Positions 9,125 through 18,182 of a stretch of 64,000 bases of DNA are shown here, one piece after another. Each line of letters starts with the position of its first letter. Position 1 is the stretch's first letter. Source of the DNA: Haloferax mediterranei ATCC 33500 (GTDB lineage: Archaea; Halobacteriota; Halobacteria; Halobacteriales; Haloferacaceae); contig NC_017941.2 in NCBI RefSeq assembly GCF_000306765.2, forward strand, positions 682,001 to 746,000, in the 5' to 3' direction. A model generated the notes under the pieces. The model ran no database searches and was not told the DNA's origin. It saw only the letters and a list, made by a program, of their open reading frames with translations. The translations under genes were made by a program, and so were the position numbers.

Positions 9125-10027
9125 ATGGACCTCTCGGTCGTGCTCCCGACTCTCAACGGTCGGGACCAGCTCGCCGCTAGCCTTGATGCGCTAGCAGAGC
9201 ACGCCCCCGACGCCGAAATCGTCGTCGTCAACGGTCCGTCGGCCGACGGCACAACCGGGATGGTACGAGAACGCGACGATGTCGACGTTCTCATCGAACT
9301 CTCCGACCGAAACCTCAACGTCGCTCGAAACGCCGGTATCGAAGTTGCAACCGGCGACGTGGTGGCCCTTCTCAGATACGACCTCTCGGTCGAGCCACCG
9401 TGGCTGTCGGCGCTCGAAGACGGAATCGAGTCGGCGGATGTCGTCACAGGGCCGATGCACCAGACGCTCCGAAACGGGATGACGACCGAATCGCTCGAAG
9501 AGAACACGATTGTCGGTCGCGAAGTCACCTACTTCAACGGTGGTAACGTTGCCTTCCGCCGTGAGGTGCTCGACTCACTCGACGGATTTGACGAGTACCT
9601 CGAAACAGGCGGTGCCCGCGACGCGGCGCATCGACTCGCCGGCTTCGGCCGAAGCGTGGCTTGGGCACCGGAGATGTGTGTCCGACGCGAGTTCGAAGCC
9701 GATGGTGGCATCTCGGAGCACGACTGGGGCTGGAAGTATCGAGCCTTGACCTATCGACTCGTGAAAAACTACGGTATCAGGCCGGGGACGGTCAAACGGA
9801 CGGCGAAACACGCTATTTCTGATGGAATTGATGCTGCACTCGGCGTCGTCAAAGGCGACGTGACGCCCTCTGGCTGGGCTGGAACCGGCCGCGACGTTGG
9901 TATCGGTATTGCAACGGGTGCCTCCGACGGAATGGTCGCCCGTGCTCGTGACCGGTCGCGGACGCGAAACCCGCACGGCTGTTCCAAGCGGGCAGACCGC
10001 GCAGTTGCCCGGTACGACTGGCGCTAG
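9125..10027 (+). CDS. glycosyltransferase family 2
   Basis: 300 residues starting at MDLSVVLPTLNGRDQL, the standard GT2 N-terminus. The GT-A fold is visible through ADGTTGMVRERDDV and ARNAGIEVATGDVVALLRYDLSV; the DxD equivalent is weak (RYDLS rather than DDD), so metal binding may be atypical. No membrane helices are evident, although hydrophobic stretches near the C-terminus could associate with the membrane. The substrate is unknown; N-glycan, glycolipid or exopolysaccharide are possible. It follows the methyltransferase gene. Confidence 0.8.
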   Translation: MDLSVVLPTLNGRDQLAASLDALAEHAPDAEIVVVNGPSADGTTGMVRERDDVDVLIELSDRNLNVARNAGIEVATGDVVALLRYDLSVEPPWLSALEDGIESADVVTGPMHQTLRNGMTTESLEENTIVGREVTYFNGGNVAFRREVLDSLDGFDEYLETGGARDAAHRLAGFGRSVAWAPEMCVRREFEADGGISEHDWGWKYRALTYRLVKNYGIRPGTVKRTAKHAISDGIDAALGVVKGDVTPSGWAGTGRDVGIGIATGASDGMVARARDRSRTRNPHGCSKRADRAVARYDWR

Positions 10028-10085
10028 GCGCGGACGAAAGCTATCAAACCGGTATCGGGTAGATGTAAGCTCGTGAGTGCCCCGA

Positions 10086-10910
10086 CTACAGTTCTCCCGG
10101 CGCGAGTGCCGAGATAACGCGGGTTGCGTTCTTCGAGAACGCCTTCGCCAGCGCATCTTCCGATACGTCGAGCGTCAGAATCTCCATGACACCCACGTTC
10201 GGGTGCGTTTCCGGCGCACCGCTGCCGAATAGGACGCGGTCGGGATGTTCGAGAAGCGCCCGTTCGAGGACGCTCCGGTAGCGGACGAAACTCGTGTCGA
10301 GATAGAGGTCGTCGTGGCCGTCGAGCAGGTCGATGGCTTCGTGCATCAGGCTCTGGTCGAGCGGGAAGCCACCGAAACTCGAGAGAATGACCGGGAACCG
10401 ACCAAGGAGTGCCTCGGCGACGGCGCTCGGTTCGAACACTTGGCCGCAGTGGACGAACACGGGAAGGCCGACATCCTCCAACATTTCGAGCGTCTCTTCG
10501 TCGGGGAGACCGTCGACCGACGGTGCGAGACGGAACCCGTGGAAGCGGTCGTCGTAGGCGTACTGTTCGATATCATCCGGGTCGGCGTGGTGCTCCCCTC
10601 GCGATGTTGTCAGGTTCCGAAGTCGAGCGGACGCACGCCCGCTCGGGTCCCGTGGCCCGTTGATGCGTGCGAATGCGAGAAACGGGCGGTCGACGCTCAT
10701 CCGTGCAACCGCGTTGTTCGGCCGTAAGTAGCTCTGTTCGACCGGCTGTGCGCCCGGTGAGACAACGGCACGAACGACACCTGCCTGATGTAGTTCGCGC
10801 TCCAATCGCTCCGGGGTGATGTCTCTCCCGCGCGTCGCGACCGATTGCTCGTCGGGGTCGAGGCGAGCGTTTACGTCGACAACCCTGAATCCGTGTTCCA
10901 ACTCCAGCAT
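10086..10910 (-). CDS. amidohydrolase-family TIM-barrel protein
   Basis: 274 residues when started at ATG 10910 (MLELEHGFRVVDVNARLD). The pattern of an ACMSD/metal-dependent amidohydrolase (Amidohydro_2) is present: VDVNARLD where the family has DxHxH, FRLAPS, a metal-binding type strand FVHCGQ, and a late FGSGAPETHPN loop. The N-terminal HxH is replaced (VNARLD), so a normal binuclear centre is doubtful. The family includes hydrolases and decarboxylases of small molecules. The divergent gene is a Bat-type regulator. Reaction unknown. Confidence 0.65.
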   Translation of the reverse strand: MLELEHGFRVVDVNARLDPDEQSVATRGRDITPERLERELHQAGVVRAVVSPGAQPVEQSYLRPNNAVARMSVDRPFLAFARINGPRDPSGRASARLRNLTTSRGEHHADPDDIEQYAYDDRFHGFRLAPSVDGLPDEETLEMLEDVGLPVFVHCGQVFEPSAVAEALLGRFPVILSSFGGFPLDQSLMHEAIDLLDGHDDLYLDTSFVRYRSVLERALLEHPDRVLFGSGAPETHPNVGVMEILTLDVSEDALAKAFSKNATRVISALAPGEL

Positions 10911-11102
10911 CGTGGTGTCACTCAGTGGTATCCGCCAAATAGGTTGTAGAATCGTTCGCCGCTCTGAGACAAATTTTATCCAATTATTGTCTGTCAAATA
11001 ACAATTTTGGACAGATATGTGGGCCTGACAGTCATTTCTTCAAAAGAATCTGGCAGGACCCTAAGACGCAGCCTTTTGTCCTATCCTTGCGAACATAAGT
11101 GC

Positions 11103-11765
11103 GTGTGCCTCATCGTAGAGGTCGTCACCCCGCTGTCTGAACTCCCTCTTGGTCGGCTGGTCGAACAGCACGACTTCGAACTCGAACTGGAGCCGTCGAT
11201 ACCCACGTCTGCGGACACGTCTCCGTTCATCTGGGTTCGAGGCCCGGACGCCCGTACGTTCGGAACTGCGGCTGACTCCGCTCCAGATATCGACAGTCTC
11301 AGACTCGTCGAGACTGTCCCTGATGGCGCACTTTACAGCGTCGAGTGGAATTTCGACCGGAATCCGGTCTTTGCCAGCTTGGCGGAACGACCCATCGTGC
11401 TCCTCGAATGTCTGTCAGCCACGGACTCGTGGTGGCTCCGATTTCGCATTCCTTCTCACGGTATGTTGACCGCCCTTCGGCGCGACTGGACCGAACGCGG
11501 TCTCGAAACTGAGGTCGACCGAATCACGCCGCTCGCGGCCGATGAGGAACCTGCGAGTGACGGACTGACCAGTCACCAACTGGAAGCACTGCTTCTCGCA
11601 CTCGAACGAGGGTACTTCGACGAACATCGACGAACGTCACTGGACGAACTCGGTGACGAACTCGATATCTCACGGCAGGCGGTAGCGGCCCGGTTACGCA
11701 GGGCCTACCGGACGCTCGCAGAGCGAATTCGTAACGAGTCGTCCTACGATGAACGGATTACATAA
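11103..11765 (+). CDS. Bat-type (HTH-10) transcriptional regulator
   Basis: 220 residues if started at GTG 11103, just before IVEVVTPLSELPLG, the usual beginning of this family. The N-terminal 150 residues are the bacterio-opsin-activator GAF/HTH-associated beta domain. The C-terminal 60 residues hold the HTH-10 motif LTSHQLEALLLALERGYFDEHRRTSLDELGDELDISRQAVAARLRRAYRTL. The family comprises haloarchaeal activators or repressors responding to light, oxygen or stress. It is divergent from the amidohydrolase, a potential target. Signal unknown. Confidence 0.8.
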   Translation: MCLIVEVVTPLSELPLGRLVEQHDFELELEPSIPTSADTSPFIWVRGPDARTFGTAADSAPDIDSLRLVETVPDGALYSVEWNFDRNPVFASLAERPIVLLECLSATDSWWLRFRIPSHGMLTALRRDWTERGLETEVDRITPLAADEEPASDGLTSHQLEALLLALERGYFDEHRRTSLDELGDELDISRQAVAARLRRAYRTLAERIRNESSYDERIT

Positions 11766-11807
11766 TCAACCCGCATCCATAGGTAGTACACCTCCGTTTC
11801 GGACAGT

Positions 11808-12089
11808 ATGGACGACCCGCTCGACAACGGTGCTGGGTCCGTGGTAACCACCTCTGTCAACCGATACGAAGAGGTCGCTGTCGCGGTCACCTCGGCTATT
11901 GCGACAGCCACTGAACACAGTCCGCTCGACCTCCCACCGCTGGCAGAAGTTGGCGTGGACCCAGAGGCACTCGACTTACTTTTCGGCTCTTCCGCCGACC
12001 CGTCTCGTAATCTCACATTTCACTACGCTGGCTATCTCGTCTCGTTGTTCGGTGACGGCACACTCACCGTTGACCACGTAGACGAGTAG
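11808..12089 (+). CDS. HalOD1 output-domain protein
   Basis: 93 residues. The core SVNRYEEVAVAVTSAIATATEHSPLDLPPLAEVGVDPEALDLLF followed by NLTFHYAGYLVSLFGDGTLTVD is the HalOD1 haloarchaeal output domain, which is often found alone or downstream of response-regulator receivers and is thought to be a signalling or protein-interaction module. It lies 42 bp downstream of the Bat regulator on the same strand, a common arrangement that suggests a small regulatory unit. Confidence 0.8.
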   Translation: MDDPLDNGAGSVVTTSVNRYEEVAVAVTSAIATATEHSPLDLPPLAEVGVDPEALDLLFGSSADPSRNLTFHYAGYLVSLFGDGTLTVDHVDE

Positions 12090-12266
12090 CGAGCACTCCT
12101 GAATCGTGGGTCCGACGACACCCACGTGAGTCGATACGCTCTTGCGAACAGCCACGGCGTTCATCCGAATTCCAGCCCAATCCTGTTGGACCGTCAATAT
12201 GTACTGTTTCCGCCGATATTCCGTCTAACTGTCGCTCTATCGTGTGATTTGGTGTTCCACTGCCGC

Positions 12267-12282
12267 CGAAATCTATTTATAG
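12267..12282 (+). promoter_or_regulatory. heat-shock-type promoter (BRE + TATA) of the thermosome gene
   Basis: The sequence CGAAATCTATTTATAG lies about 40 bp upstream of ATG 12317: a BRE-like CGAAA directly followed by the strong TATA box TTTATA. Haloferax cct heat-shock promoters have been described as needing CGAA upstream of the TATA box. A start around 12300-12305 would leave a leader of about 12-15 nt. Heat induction is an inference from the family. Confidence 0.7.
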
Positions 12283-12316
12283 AACTGCAATCGTTGGTAT
12301 CGCTTGAGGTATCAAC

Positions 12317-13891
12317 ATGTCTTCACGAATGCAGCAACCGATGTACATCCTCGCAGAGGGAACAGAGCGAACCCACGGACGGTCCGCACAGGACTCCAAC
12401 ATCCGTGCCGGGAAGGCTGTCGCTGAAGCCGTACGGACCACACTTGGTCCGCGCGGAATGGATAAGATGCTCGTCGACTCCTCGGGAGAGGTCGTCATCA
12501 CGAACGACGGTGCGACCATCCTCGAAGAGATGGACATCGAGCATCCCGCCGCGCAGATGATTGTCGAAGTCGCCGAGACGCAAGAAGAGGAAGTCGGTGA
12601 CGGGACAACCACCGCAGCCGTTCTGACTGGTGAACTCCTCGCCCACGCCGAAAACCTCCTCGACGACGACCTCCACCCAACCGTCATCGTCGAAGGGTAC
12701 ACCGAGGCCGCTCACATTGCGCAGACCGCAATCGACGACATGGTCCTCGAAGCGGACCTCGACGACGACCTCCTTCGGAAGGTCGCCGAATCCTCCATGA
12801 CCGGCAAAGGGACCGGTGACGTGACTGCCGACGTGCTCGCGAAACACGTCGTCAAGGCGGTCCAGATGGCCCACGAGGACGGAGACGGCACGTTCCACCA
12901 CGAGGACGTTCGCGTCCTCACCCGCACGGGCGCATCGTCGTCCGCGACCGAACTCGTCGAAGGCGTCGTCCTCGACAAGGAACCCATCAACGAGAACATG
13001 CCCCGGTCGGTCGAAGACGCGACTGTCGCCGTCCTCGACATGAAACTCGACGTCCGCGAAGGCGAGGCCGACACCGAGTACAGCATCAACTCTGTCGACC
13101 AGCTAACCGCGGCTATCGACGCCGAGGACGAGGAACTCCGCGGCTACGCGGAGGCGCTCACGGACGCCGGTGTCGATGTCGTGTTCTGTACGAAGTCTAT
13201 CAACGACCGCGTCGCGGGCTTCCTCGCCGACGCAGGAATTCTCGCATTCAAGAGCGTGAAGAACTCCGACGCTCGCGCACTCGCCCGCGCAACCGGTGCA
13301 AAGCGTCTCGGCTCGCTCACCGACATCGAGGACTCGGACCTCGGCCACGTCGACGCCGTCAACATCCGCGCGTTCGGCGACGACGAACTCGCCTTCGTCG
13401 AGGGCGGGGCGGCGGCCAAGTCCGTGACGCTGTTCCTCCGTGGCGGCACCGAACACGTCATCAACGAACTCGAACGAGCCATCGAGGACGCCGTCGATGT
13501 CGTCGCCGCTGCGATTGACAAGGGCGGCGTCGTCCCCGGTGCTGGCGCGACCGAAATCGCCATCGCCGACCGTATTCGCTCCGAAGCAGCCGGTATCGAA
13601 GGTCGCAAGCAACTCGCCGTCGAGGCGTACGCCGACTCGGTCGAAGCCCTCCCGCGCACGCTCGCCGAAAACACCGGGATGGACCCCATCGACGCGCTCG
13701 TCGACCTGCGCTCTCACTACGAAAAGGAGGGTATCGCCGGTATCATCTCGACCGGCCGCTCGGGTAAAATCGGCGACCCCGTCGAACACGGCGTCATCGA
13801 CCCCGCGGCCGTCAAGCGCGAGGCCATCGAATCTGCGACCGAGGCAGCGACGATGATTGTCCGCATCGACGACGTTATCGCCGCCGAGTAA
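12317..13891 (+). CDS. cct3: thermosome subunit (group II chaperonin), short form
   Basis: 524 residues, the length recalled for H. volcanii CCT3; the other two subunits are about 557-560 residues and carry a Gly/Met-rich tail that is absent here (the protein ends [11 protein letters not shown]). Chaperonin motifs are clear: [27 protein letters not shown] near residue 44 and [10 protein letters not shown] near residue 95, the ATP-binding and hydrolysis elements, and GGGxxPGAGAxE-type segment [12 protein letters not shown] in the C-terminal equatorial domain. It folds proteins in a hexadecameric double ring in the cytoplasm, probably mixed with the other subunits encoded elsewhere. A heat-shock-type promoter sits upstream. 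Confidence 0.9.
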   Translation: MSSRMQQPMYILAEGTERTHGRSAQDSNIRAGKAVAEAVRTTLGPRGMDKMLVDSSGEVVITNDGATILEEMDIEHPAAQMIVEVAETQEEEVGDGTTTAAVLTGELLAHAENLLDDDLHPTVIVEGYTEAAHIAQTAIDDMVLEADLDDDLLRKVAESSMTGKGTGDVTADVLAKHVVKAVQMAHEDGDGTFHHEDVRVLTRTGASSSATELVEGVVLDKEPINENMPRSVEDATVAVLDMKLDVREGEADTEYSINSVDQLTAAIDAEDEELRGYAEALTDAGVDVVFCTKSINDRVAGFLADAGILAFKSVKNSDARALARATGAKRLGSLTDIEDSDLGHVDAVNIRAFGDDELAFVEGGAAAKSVTLFLRGGTEHVINELERAIEDAVDVVAAAIDKGGVVPGAGATEIAIADRIRSEAAGIEGRKQLAVEAYADSVEALPRTLAENTGMDPIDALVDLRSHYEKEGIAGIISTGRSGKIGDPVEHGVIDPAAVKREAIESATEAATMIVRIDDVIAAE

Positions 13892-13966
13892 GCGCCCCCG
13901 ACGCTCGAAGGCGAATCGACTTCCGGTGGTCTCACCCACGCCGCCGGGCCACTTCGTGTTGCTTTT

Positions 13967-14587
13967 TCACACCTGCGGCAGTCGCCACTCGTATTTGAGC
14001 GCGAGCATTCGAACCGTGAACACGAGCGCGGCGCACAACCCAGAGGGAATTCCGGTCGGCGCGCCGAGCCCGCGGGCGACGAGGAACGCGAGGCCGCCGA
14101 CGACCGCGGGTGTCGCATAAAAGTCGTCGCGGAGGACGACCGGAACGCGACCGATGAGAATATCGGCGATAGAGCCGCCGCCGACGGCCGTGATGGTCGC
14201 GAGGATGACGATACCGAACGGTGTGACACCGGCGTCGACGCCGACGAGCGCGCCGGTCGCCGCGAACGCCGAGAGGCCGATTGCGTCCGATGTTAAGAAC
14301 GCCGGGTGGTCGCGAACGCGGCCGCCCATCGAGCGAATGAGGACGATGGCGAGTCCGACGCCGACGACCGCGACGCTCATGTCCCACATCGCCGCGAGCG
14401 AGGCGGGTAGTTTGTCGACGAGGATATCGCGGGTCGTCCCGCCGCCGAGCGCCGTGACGATACCGAGGACCGACACGCCGAATACGTCGAGACCGGCGTC
14501 TGCGGCTTTGAGCGCCCCGGCGACGGCAAACGCGAGTAACCCCACGACGTTCATGACCGCAAAGGGGTCGATGTCTGCTGCGACCAT
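13967..14587 (-). CDS. TRIC-type cation channel / YicG family membrane protein
   Basis: 206 residues from ATG 14587 (MVAADIDPFAVMN). Two related halves of three helices are visible, each with the family motif: GGGTTRDIL in the first and GGGSIADIL in the second, separated by about 85 residues. This is the prokaryotic TRIC/UPF0126 fold, a homotrimeric potassium or general cation channel in the membrane. Its start overlaps the stop of the SAM hydrolase gene by an ATGA-like junction, so the two are translationally coupled with nadM upstream. Confidence 0.85.
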   Translation of the reverse strand: MVAADIDPFAVMNVVGLLAFAVAGALKAADAGLDVFGVSVLGIVTALGGGTTRDILVDKLPASLAAMWDMSVAVVGVGLAIVLIRSMGGRVRDHPAFLTSDAIGLSAFAATGALVGVDAGVTPFGIVILATITAVGGGSIADILIGRVPVVLRDDFYATPAVVGGLAFLVARGLGAPTGIPSGLCAALVFTVRMLALKYEWRLPQV

Positions 14588-15369
14588 CAGTCGAATTGGA
14601 GTCTGACGGTGTCTCCGGGCGCGAGACCAAACGCCTCGTCGCCGCGGCCGTGGTTCACGTCGCACTCGACGTTGCCGTGACTCCCGACGGTGACGAGTCT
14701 GTCACCGCGCGGGACGGCCTCGAAGGTGTGACCGATAGGGACGGACTCGCCGTCGACCGCGATACGTTCGCTGCCGCGGACGAAATCGCCGGGGACGTTC
14801 GTGATGCAGTTGCCGAAGTCGTCGACGACGAGCACTTCGCCAGTCGCTTCGGTTCCGTCCCTCGCGACGTCGGGCGTGGGGAATCGAAGGTCGGTGAGCG
14901 AGTCGGTAGCGACTGGCGCAAACCGGTCGATAGAATCGAGATTCGAAGCACCCGTCTTGTGTGCGTCCGCCGCTGCGGGGGCAAACACGTCTCGTCCGTG
15001 GAACGTCGTCGAATCGGGGTCAGAGACTCGAATCTCGTAGGCTTCGATACGTGCATCCTCGTCTGATTTCTCGATAATACGACGCGCTGGTGGTCGAAGC
15101 ACACCGTTGTCGGGGCCGACGAGGACGTGCTCGCCGACCCGGAGTGCGATGGCTCGCCGGTCGGTGCCGACGCCGGGGTCGACGACGACGAGGTGGACCG
15201 CGGGTGGGAAGTACGGAAGCGTCTCGCGGAGCCAGAATGCCGCGGCGCGAACGTCCTGCCGGGGGAGGTCATGAGCCACGTCGACGAGGCGGGCGTCAGT
15301 CCGTGAGAGGATGACGCCCTTCATCGCCGCAGGGTACGCCATCCCGAAGTCGGACGCGAGCGTAATCAT
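14587..15369 (-). CDS. SAM hydrolase / SAM-dependent halogenase-fold protein (DUF62)
   Basis: 260 residues. The N-terminal MITLASDFGMAYPAAMKGV carries the family's SAM-contacting Asp, followed by HLVVVDPGVGTDRRAIAL and later DNGVLRP and DDFGNCITNVP. Archaeal members use water or hydroxide to split S-adenosylmethionine into adenosine and methionine, unlike bacterial fluorinases and chlorinases; the 21-residue halogenase loop was not recognised here, so hydrolysis is the expected reaction. It is between nadM (1 bp gap) and the channel gene (overlap), which makes a compact three-gene unit. Confidence 0.85.
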   Translation of the reverse strand: MITLASDFGMAYPAAMKGVILSRTDARLVDVAHDLPRQDVRAAAFWLRETLPYFPPAVHLVVVDPGVGTDRRAIALRVGEHVLVGPDNGVLRPPARRIIEKSDEDARIEAYEIRVSDPDSTTFHGRDVFAPAAADAHKTGASNLDSIDRFAPVATDSLTDLRFPTPDVARDGTEATGEVLVVDDFGNCITNVPGDFVRGSERIAVDGESVPIGHTFEAVPRGDRLVTVGSHGNVECDVNHGRGDEAFGLAPGDTVRLQFD

Positions 15370-15370
15370 C

Positions 15371-15919
15371 TCAACAGGGGTTCGCGTCGTCGTCGTTGTC
15401 TGCCACGCACTCCGACCGGTCCGAGGCGGCGACGCGCTGGAGGCGCTCGATACCGCCGATTTCCCGAACCACGTCGGATACTTCGTCGGGGACGAGCGAC
15501 TCCCAGTCGCGGTCTTCGATCATGCGCTGGCGGACCTCGGTTCCTTCGAATACCTCGCGATTGAACATCGGCGACTGCCGAACCTCGACGCCCGCCTCTT
15601 TGAACAGTTGGATGACGAGCGGGTTGTTCGAATACGCCACGTCGAACGTCGGCGACATCGACTGTACGTGGCTGACCCACACCGAGTTCCGGTCGAGGTC
15701 TTCGATAGGGACCGCGTAGGTCGTGATATCGAAATTCGAGACGGCCTTGTCGACCATCATGATTCGTTCGCCCGCAGTGAATGGATTTCGTGGCGAGTGC
15801 GAGTCGCCGGCGGACCCGATACCGAGGACGAGTTCGTCGACCTCGGAGGCAATCTCTTCGACCATCTGGTGGTGACCGTTGTGATAGGGCTGGAAACGGC
15901 CGATATAGAACCCCCGCAT
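15371..15919 (-). CDS. nadM: nicotinamide-nucleotide adenylyltransferase
   Basis: 182 residues. The nucleotidyltransferase motif GRFQPYHNGHHQMV (with H-x-G-H) is at residues 7-20, and the second signature FEGTEVRQRMI (SxTxxR-type) is near residue 130. The enzyme joins NMN and ATP to give NAD in archaeal NAD biosynthesis and works as a hexamer in the cytoplasm. Size agrees with archaeal NadM. A short acidic C-terminus is added, ending DNDDDANPC. First gene of the three-gene block with the SAM hydrolase and TRIC channel. Confidence 0.92.
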   Translation of the reverse strand: MRGFYIGRFQPYHNGHHQMVEEIASEVDELVLGIGSAGDSHSPRNPFTAGERIMMVDKAVSNFDITTYAVPIEDLDRNSVWVSHVQSMSPTFDVAYSNNPLVIQLFKEAGVEVRQSPMFNREVFEGTEVRQRMIEDRDWESLVPDEVSDVVREIGGIERLQRVAASDRSECVADNDDDANPC

Positions 15920-16088
15920 TGGTCGGGCGTTAGTCCGGATTACTTATAAATACGCCGAGTTAGTTGGATTCTGGTATTCTGGTGGTAGGGCGGTCGAAAC
16001 GCGATTATTCGGCAAGGTGCGCCGTATGCAAATGGGGAGAAAGTATATTAGTTGCAGGGCCTACGTTAGAAGTAGCGACGACAGTTCT

Positions 16089-18176
16089 ATGAGTAACGAT
16101 ACGAACACCGACGACAGCCTCCACGAGCGGGAGGACTCCCCCGACGAGATGCCCTCTGACGAGGGTATCGGTAGCGGGCAGGACTTCCAGCACGAGGAGG
16201 CCGAAGAGGTCGACAAGAAGACTATCGACGACCTCGGGAGCGACGTCGAGATTGAGGCCGACGTGGCCGACAACGTGGACGAAGATGACCTCCTCGGTGG
16301 TCTCCAAATCGAGACGACCGACGAGATTTCCGTCCCAGATCGGCTCGTCGACCAAGTAATCGGACAGGAGCACGCTCGCGACGTTATCATGAAGGCGGCC
16401 AAACAGCGCCGTCACGTCATGATGATTGGCTCCCCCGGGACGGGGAAGTCGATGCTCGCGAAAGCGATGTCCGAACTGCTTCCGCGCGAGGAGCTTCAAG
16501 ACGTTCTCGTCTACCACAATCCCGACGACGGTAACCAACCCAAGGTCCGCACAGTCCCTGCAGGGAAGGGTGACCAGATTGTCGAGGCACACAAAGAAGA
16601 GGCGCGCAAGCGCAACCAGATGCGCTCGTTCCTCATGTGGATTATCATCGCGGTCGTGTTGGGCTACTCGCTCATCATCGCGTCCCCTCCGCAGGTTCTC
16701 CTCGGCATTCTCGCGGCAGGTATCATCTACCTCGCATTCCGCTACGGCTCTCGCGGAAGCGACGCGATGATTCCGAACCTCATCGTGAACAACGCCGACC
16801 AGAAGGCAGCGCCCTTCCAGGACGCCACGGGTGCCCACGCAGGTGCACTCCTCGGCGACGTTCGCCACGACCCGTTCCAGTCCGGTGGCATGGAAACGCC
16901 GAGTCACGACCGCGTCGAGCCGGGTGCCATCCACAAGGCGAACAAGGGCGTCTTGTTCGTCGACGAGATTAACACTCTCGACGTGCGCAGCCAACAGCAC
17001 TTGATGACGGCCATTCAGGAAGGCGAGTTCGGCATTACGGGTCAGTCCGAGCGCTCTTCGGGCGCGATGGTCCAGACCGACCCCGTCCCGACGGACTTCA
17101 TCATGATTGCCGCCGGGAACCTCGACGCGATGGAGAACATGCACCCCGCACTCCGCTCTCGTATCAAGGGCTACGGGTACGAGGTCTACATGGACGACAC
17201 CATCGAGGACACCCCCGAGATGCGCCGCAAGTACGCGCGTTTCGTGGCACAGGAGGTCAGCAACGACGGCCGACTGCCCGCGTTCACCGAACAAGCGGTC
17301 GAGGAAATCATCCTCGAAGCCCGCCGCCGTGCTGGCCGCAAAGGTCACCTCACCCTCGAATTCCGTGACCTCGGTGGACTCGTTCGCGTCGCAGGCGACA
17401 TCGCCCGCGGCGAGAACGCGGAACTCACGACCCGCGACCACGTGCTGCAGGCCAAGCGCCGTGCGCGCTCCATCGAGCAGCAGATCGCGGACCAGTACAT
17501 CCAGCGCCGCAAGGACTACGAACTCTCGGTCAACGACGGCTTCGTCACCGGCCGCGTCAACGGTCTCGCCGTCATGGGCGAGGACTCCGGTATCATGCTC
17601 CCCGTGATGGCCGAAGTCACGCCCTCGCAGGGTCCCGGCCAGGTTATCGCCACCGGGCAGCTCAAGGAGATGGCCGAAGAGTCCGTCCAGAACGTCTCGG
17701 CCATCATCAAGAAGTTCTCCAACCAGGACCTCTCGGAGATGGACGTGCACGTGCAGTTCGTCCAGACCGGCCAGCAAGGTGTCGACGGCGACTCCGCGTC
17801 CATCACGGTCGCGACCGCCGTCATCTCCGCGCTGGAGGACATCCCCATCGACCAGTCGGTCGCCATGACCGGTTCGCTGTCGGTGCGCGGTGACGTACTC
17901 CCCGTCGGCGGTGTCACGCACAAGATCGAAGCCGCCGCGAAGGCTGGCTGTGAGACGGTCATCATCCCTGCCGCTAACGAGCAGGACGTGATGATCGAAG
18001 ACGAGTACAAGGAGATGGTCGATATCATCCCCGTCTCGCACATCAGCGAGGTTCTCGACGTCGCGCTCGAAGGCGAACCCGAGAAGGACTCACTCGTCGA
18101 CCGGCTCAAGAGCATCACCGGCTCTGCCCTCAACAAGAGCAAGGGCGTCGGGCCGTCCAGCCCCAGCCCGCAGTAA
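16089..18176 (+). CDS. lonB: membrane-bound ATP-dependent protease LonB
   Basis: 695 residues from ATG 16089 (MSNDTNTDDSLHE), about 40 bp downstream of a TATA element AGTATATTA near 16043. Order of parts: acidic N-terminus, Walker A GSPGTGKSMLAKA, two membrane helices inserted in the ATPase domain (about residues 180-220, LMWIIIAVVLGYSLIIAS and LLGILAAGIIYLAFRYG), Walker B LFVDEINTLD, and the protease domain with the Ser-Lys dyad S569 (GDSASI) and K612. The 43-residue dyad spacing matches Lon. In Haloferax, LonB is reported to be essential and to control membrane lipid and carotenoid levels. No intein is present. A CPBP protease gene follows after 6 bp. Confidence 0.95.
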   Translation: MSNDTNTDDSLHEREDSPDEMPSDEGIGSGQDFQHEEAEEVDKKTIDDLGSDVEIEADVADNVDEDDLLGGLQIETTDEISVPDRLVDQVIGQEHARDVIMKAAKQRRHVMMIGSPGTGKSMLAKAMSELLPREELQDVLVYHNPDDGNQPKVRTVPAGKGDQIVEAHKEEARKRNQMRSFLMWIIIAVVLGYSLIIASPPQVLLGILAAGIIYLAFRYGSRGSDAMIPNLIVNNADQKAAPFQDATGAHAGALLGDVRHDPFQSGGMETPSHDRVEPGAIHKANKGVLFVDEINTLDVRSQQHLMTAIQEGEFGITGQSERSSGAMVQTDPVPTDFIMIAAGNLDAMENMHPALRSRIKGYGYEVYMDDTIEDTPEMRRKYARFVAQEVSNDGRLPAFTEQAVEEIILEARRRAGRKGHLTLEFRDLGGLVRVAGDIARGENAELTTRDHVLQAKRRARSIEQQIADQYIQRRKDYELSVNDGFVTGRVNGLAVMGEDSGIMLPVMAEVTPSQGPGQVIATGQLKEMAEESVQNVSAIIKKFSNQDLSEMDVHVQFVQTGQQGVDGDSASITVATAVISALEDIPIDQSVAMTGSLSVRGDVLPVGGVTHKIEAAAKAGCETVIIPAANEQDVMIEDEYKEMVDIIPVSHISEVLDVALEGEPEKDSLVDRLKSITGSALNKSKGVGPSSPSPQ

Positions 18177-18182
18177 CGCGGA

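Noticed and set aside
16089..18176. possible intein in lonB or ppsA
   Set aside because: Both genes have normal length and no splicing-domain motifs.
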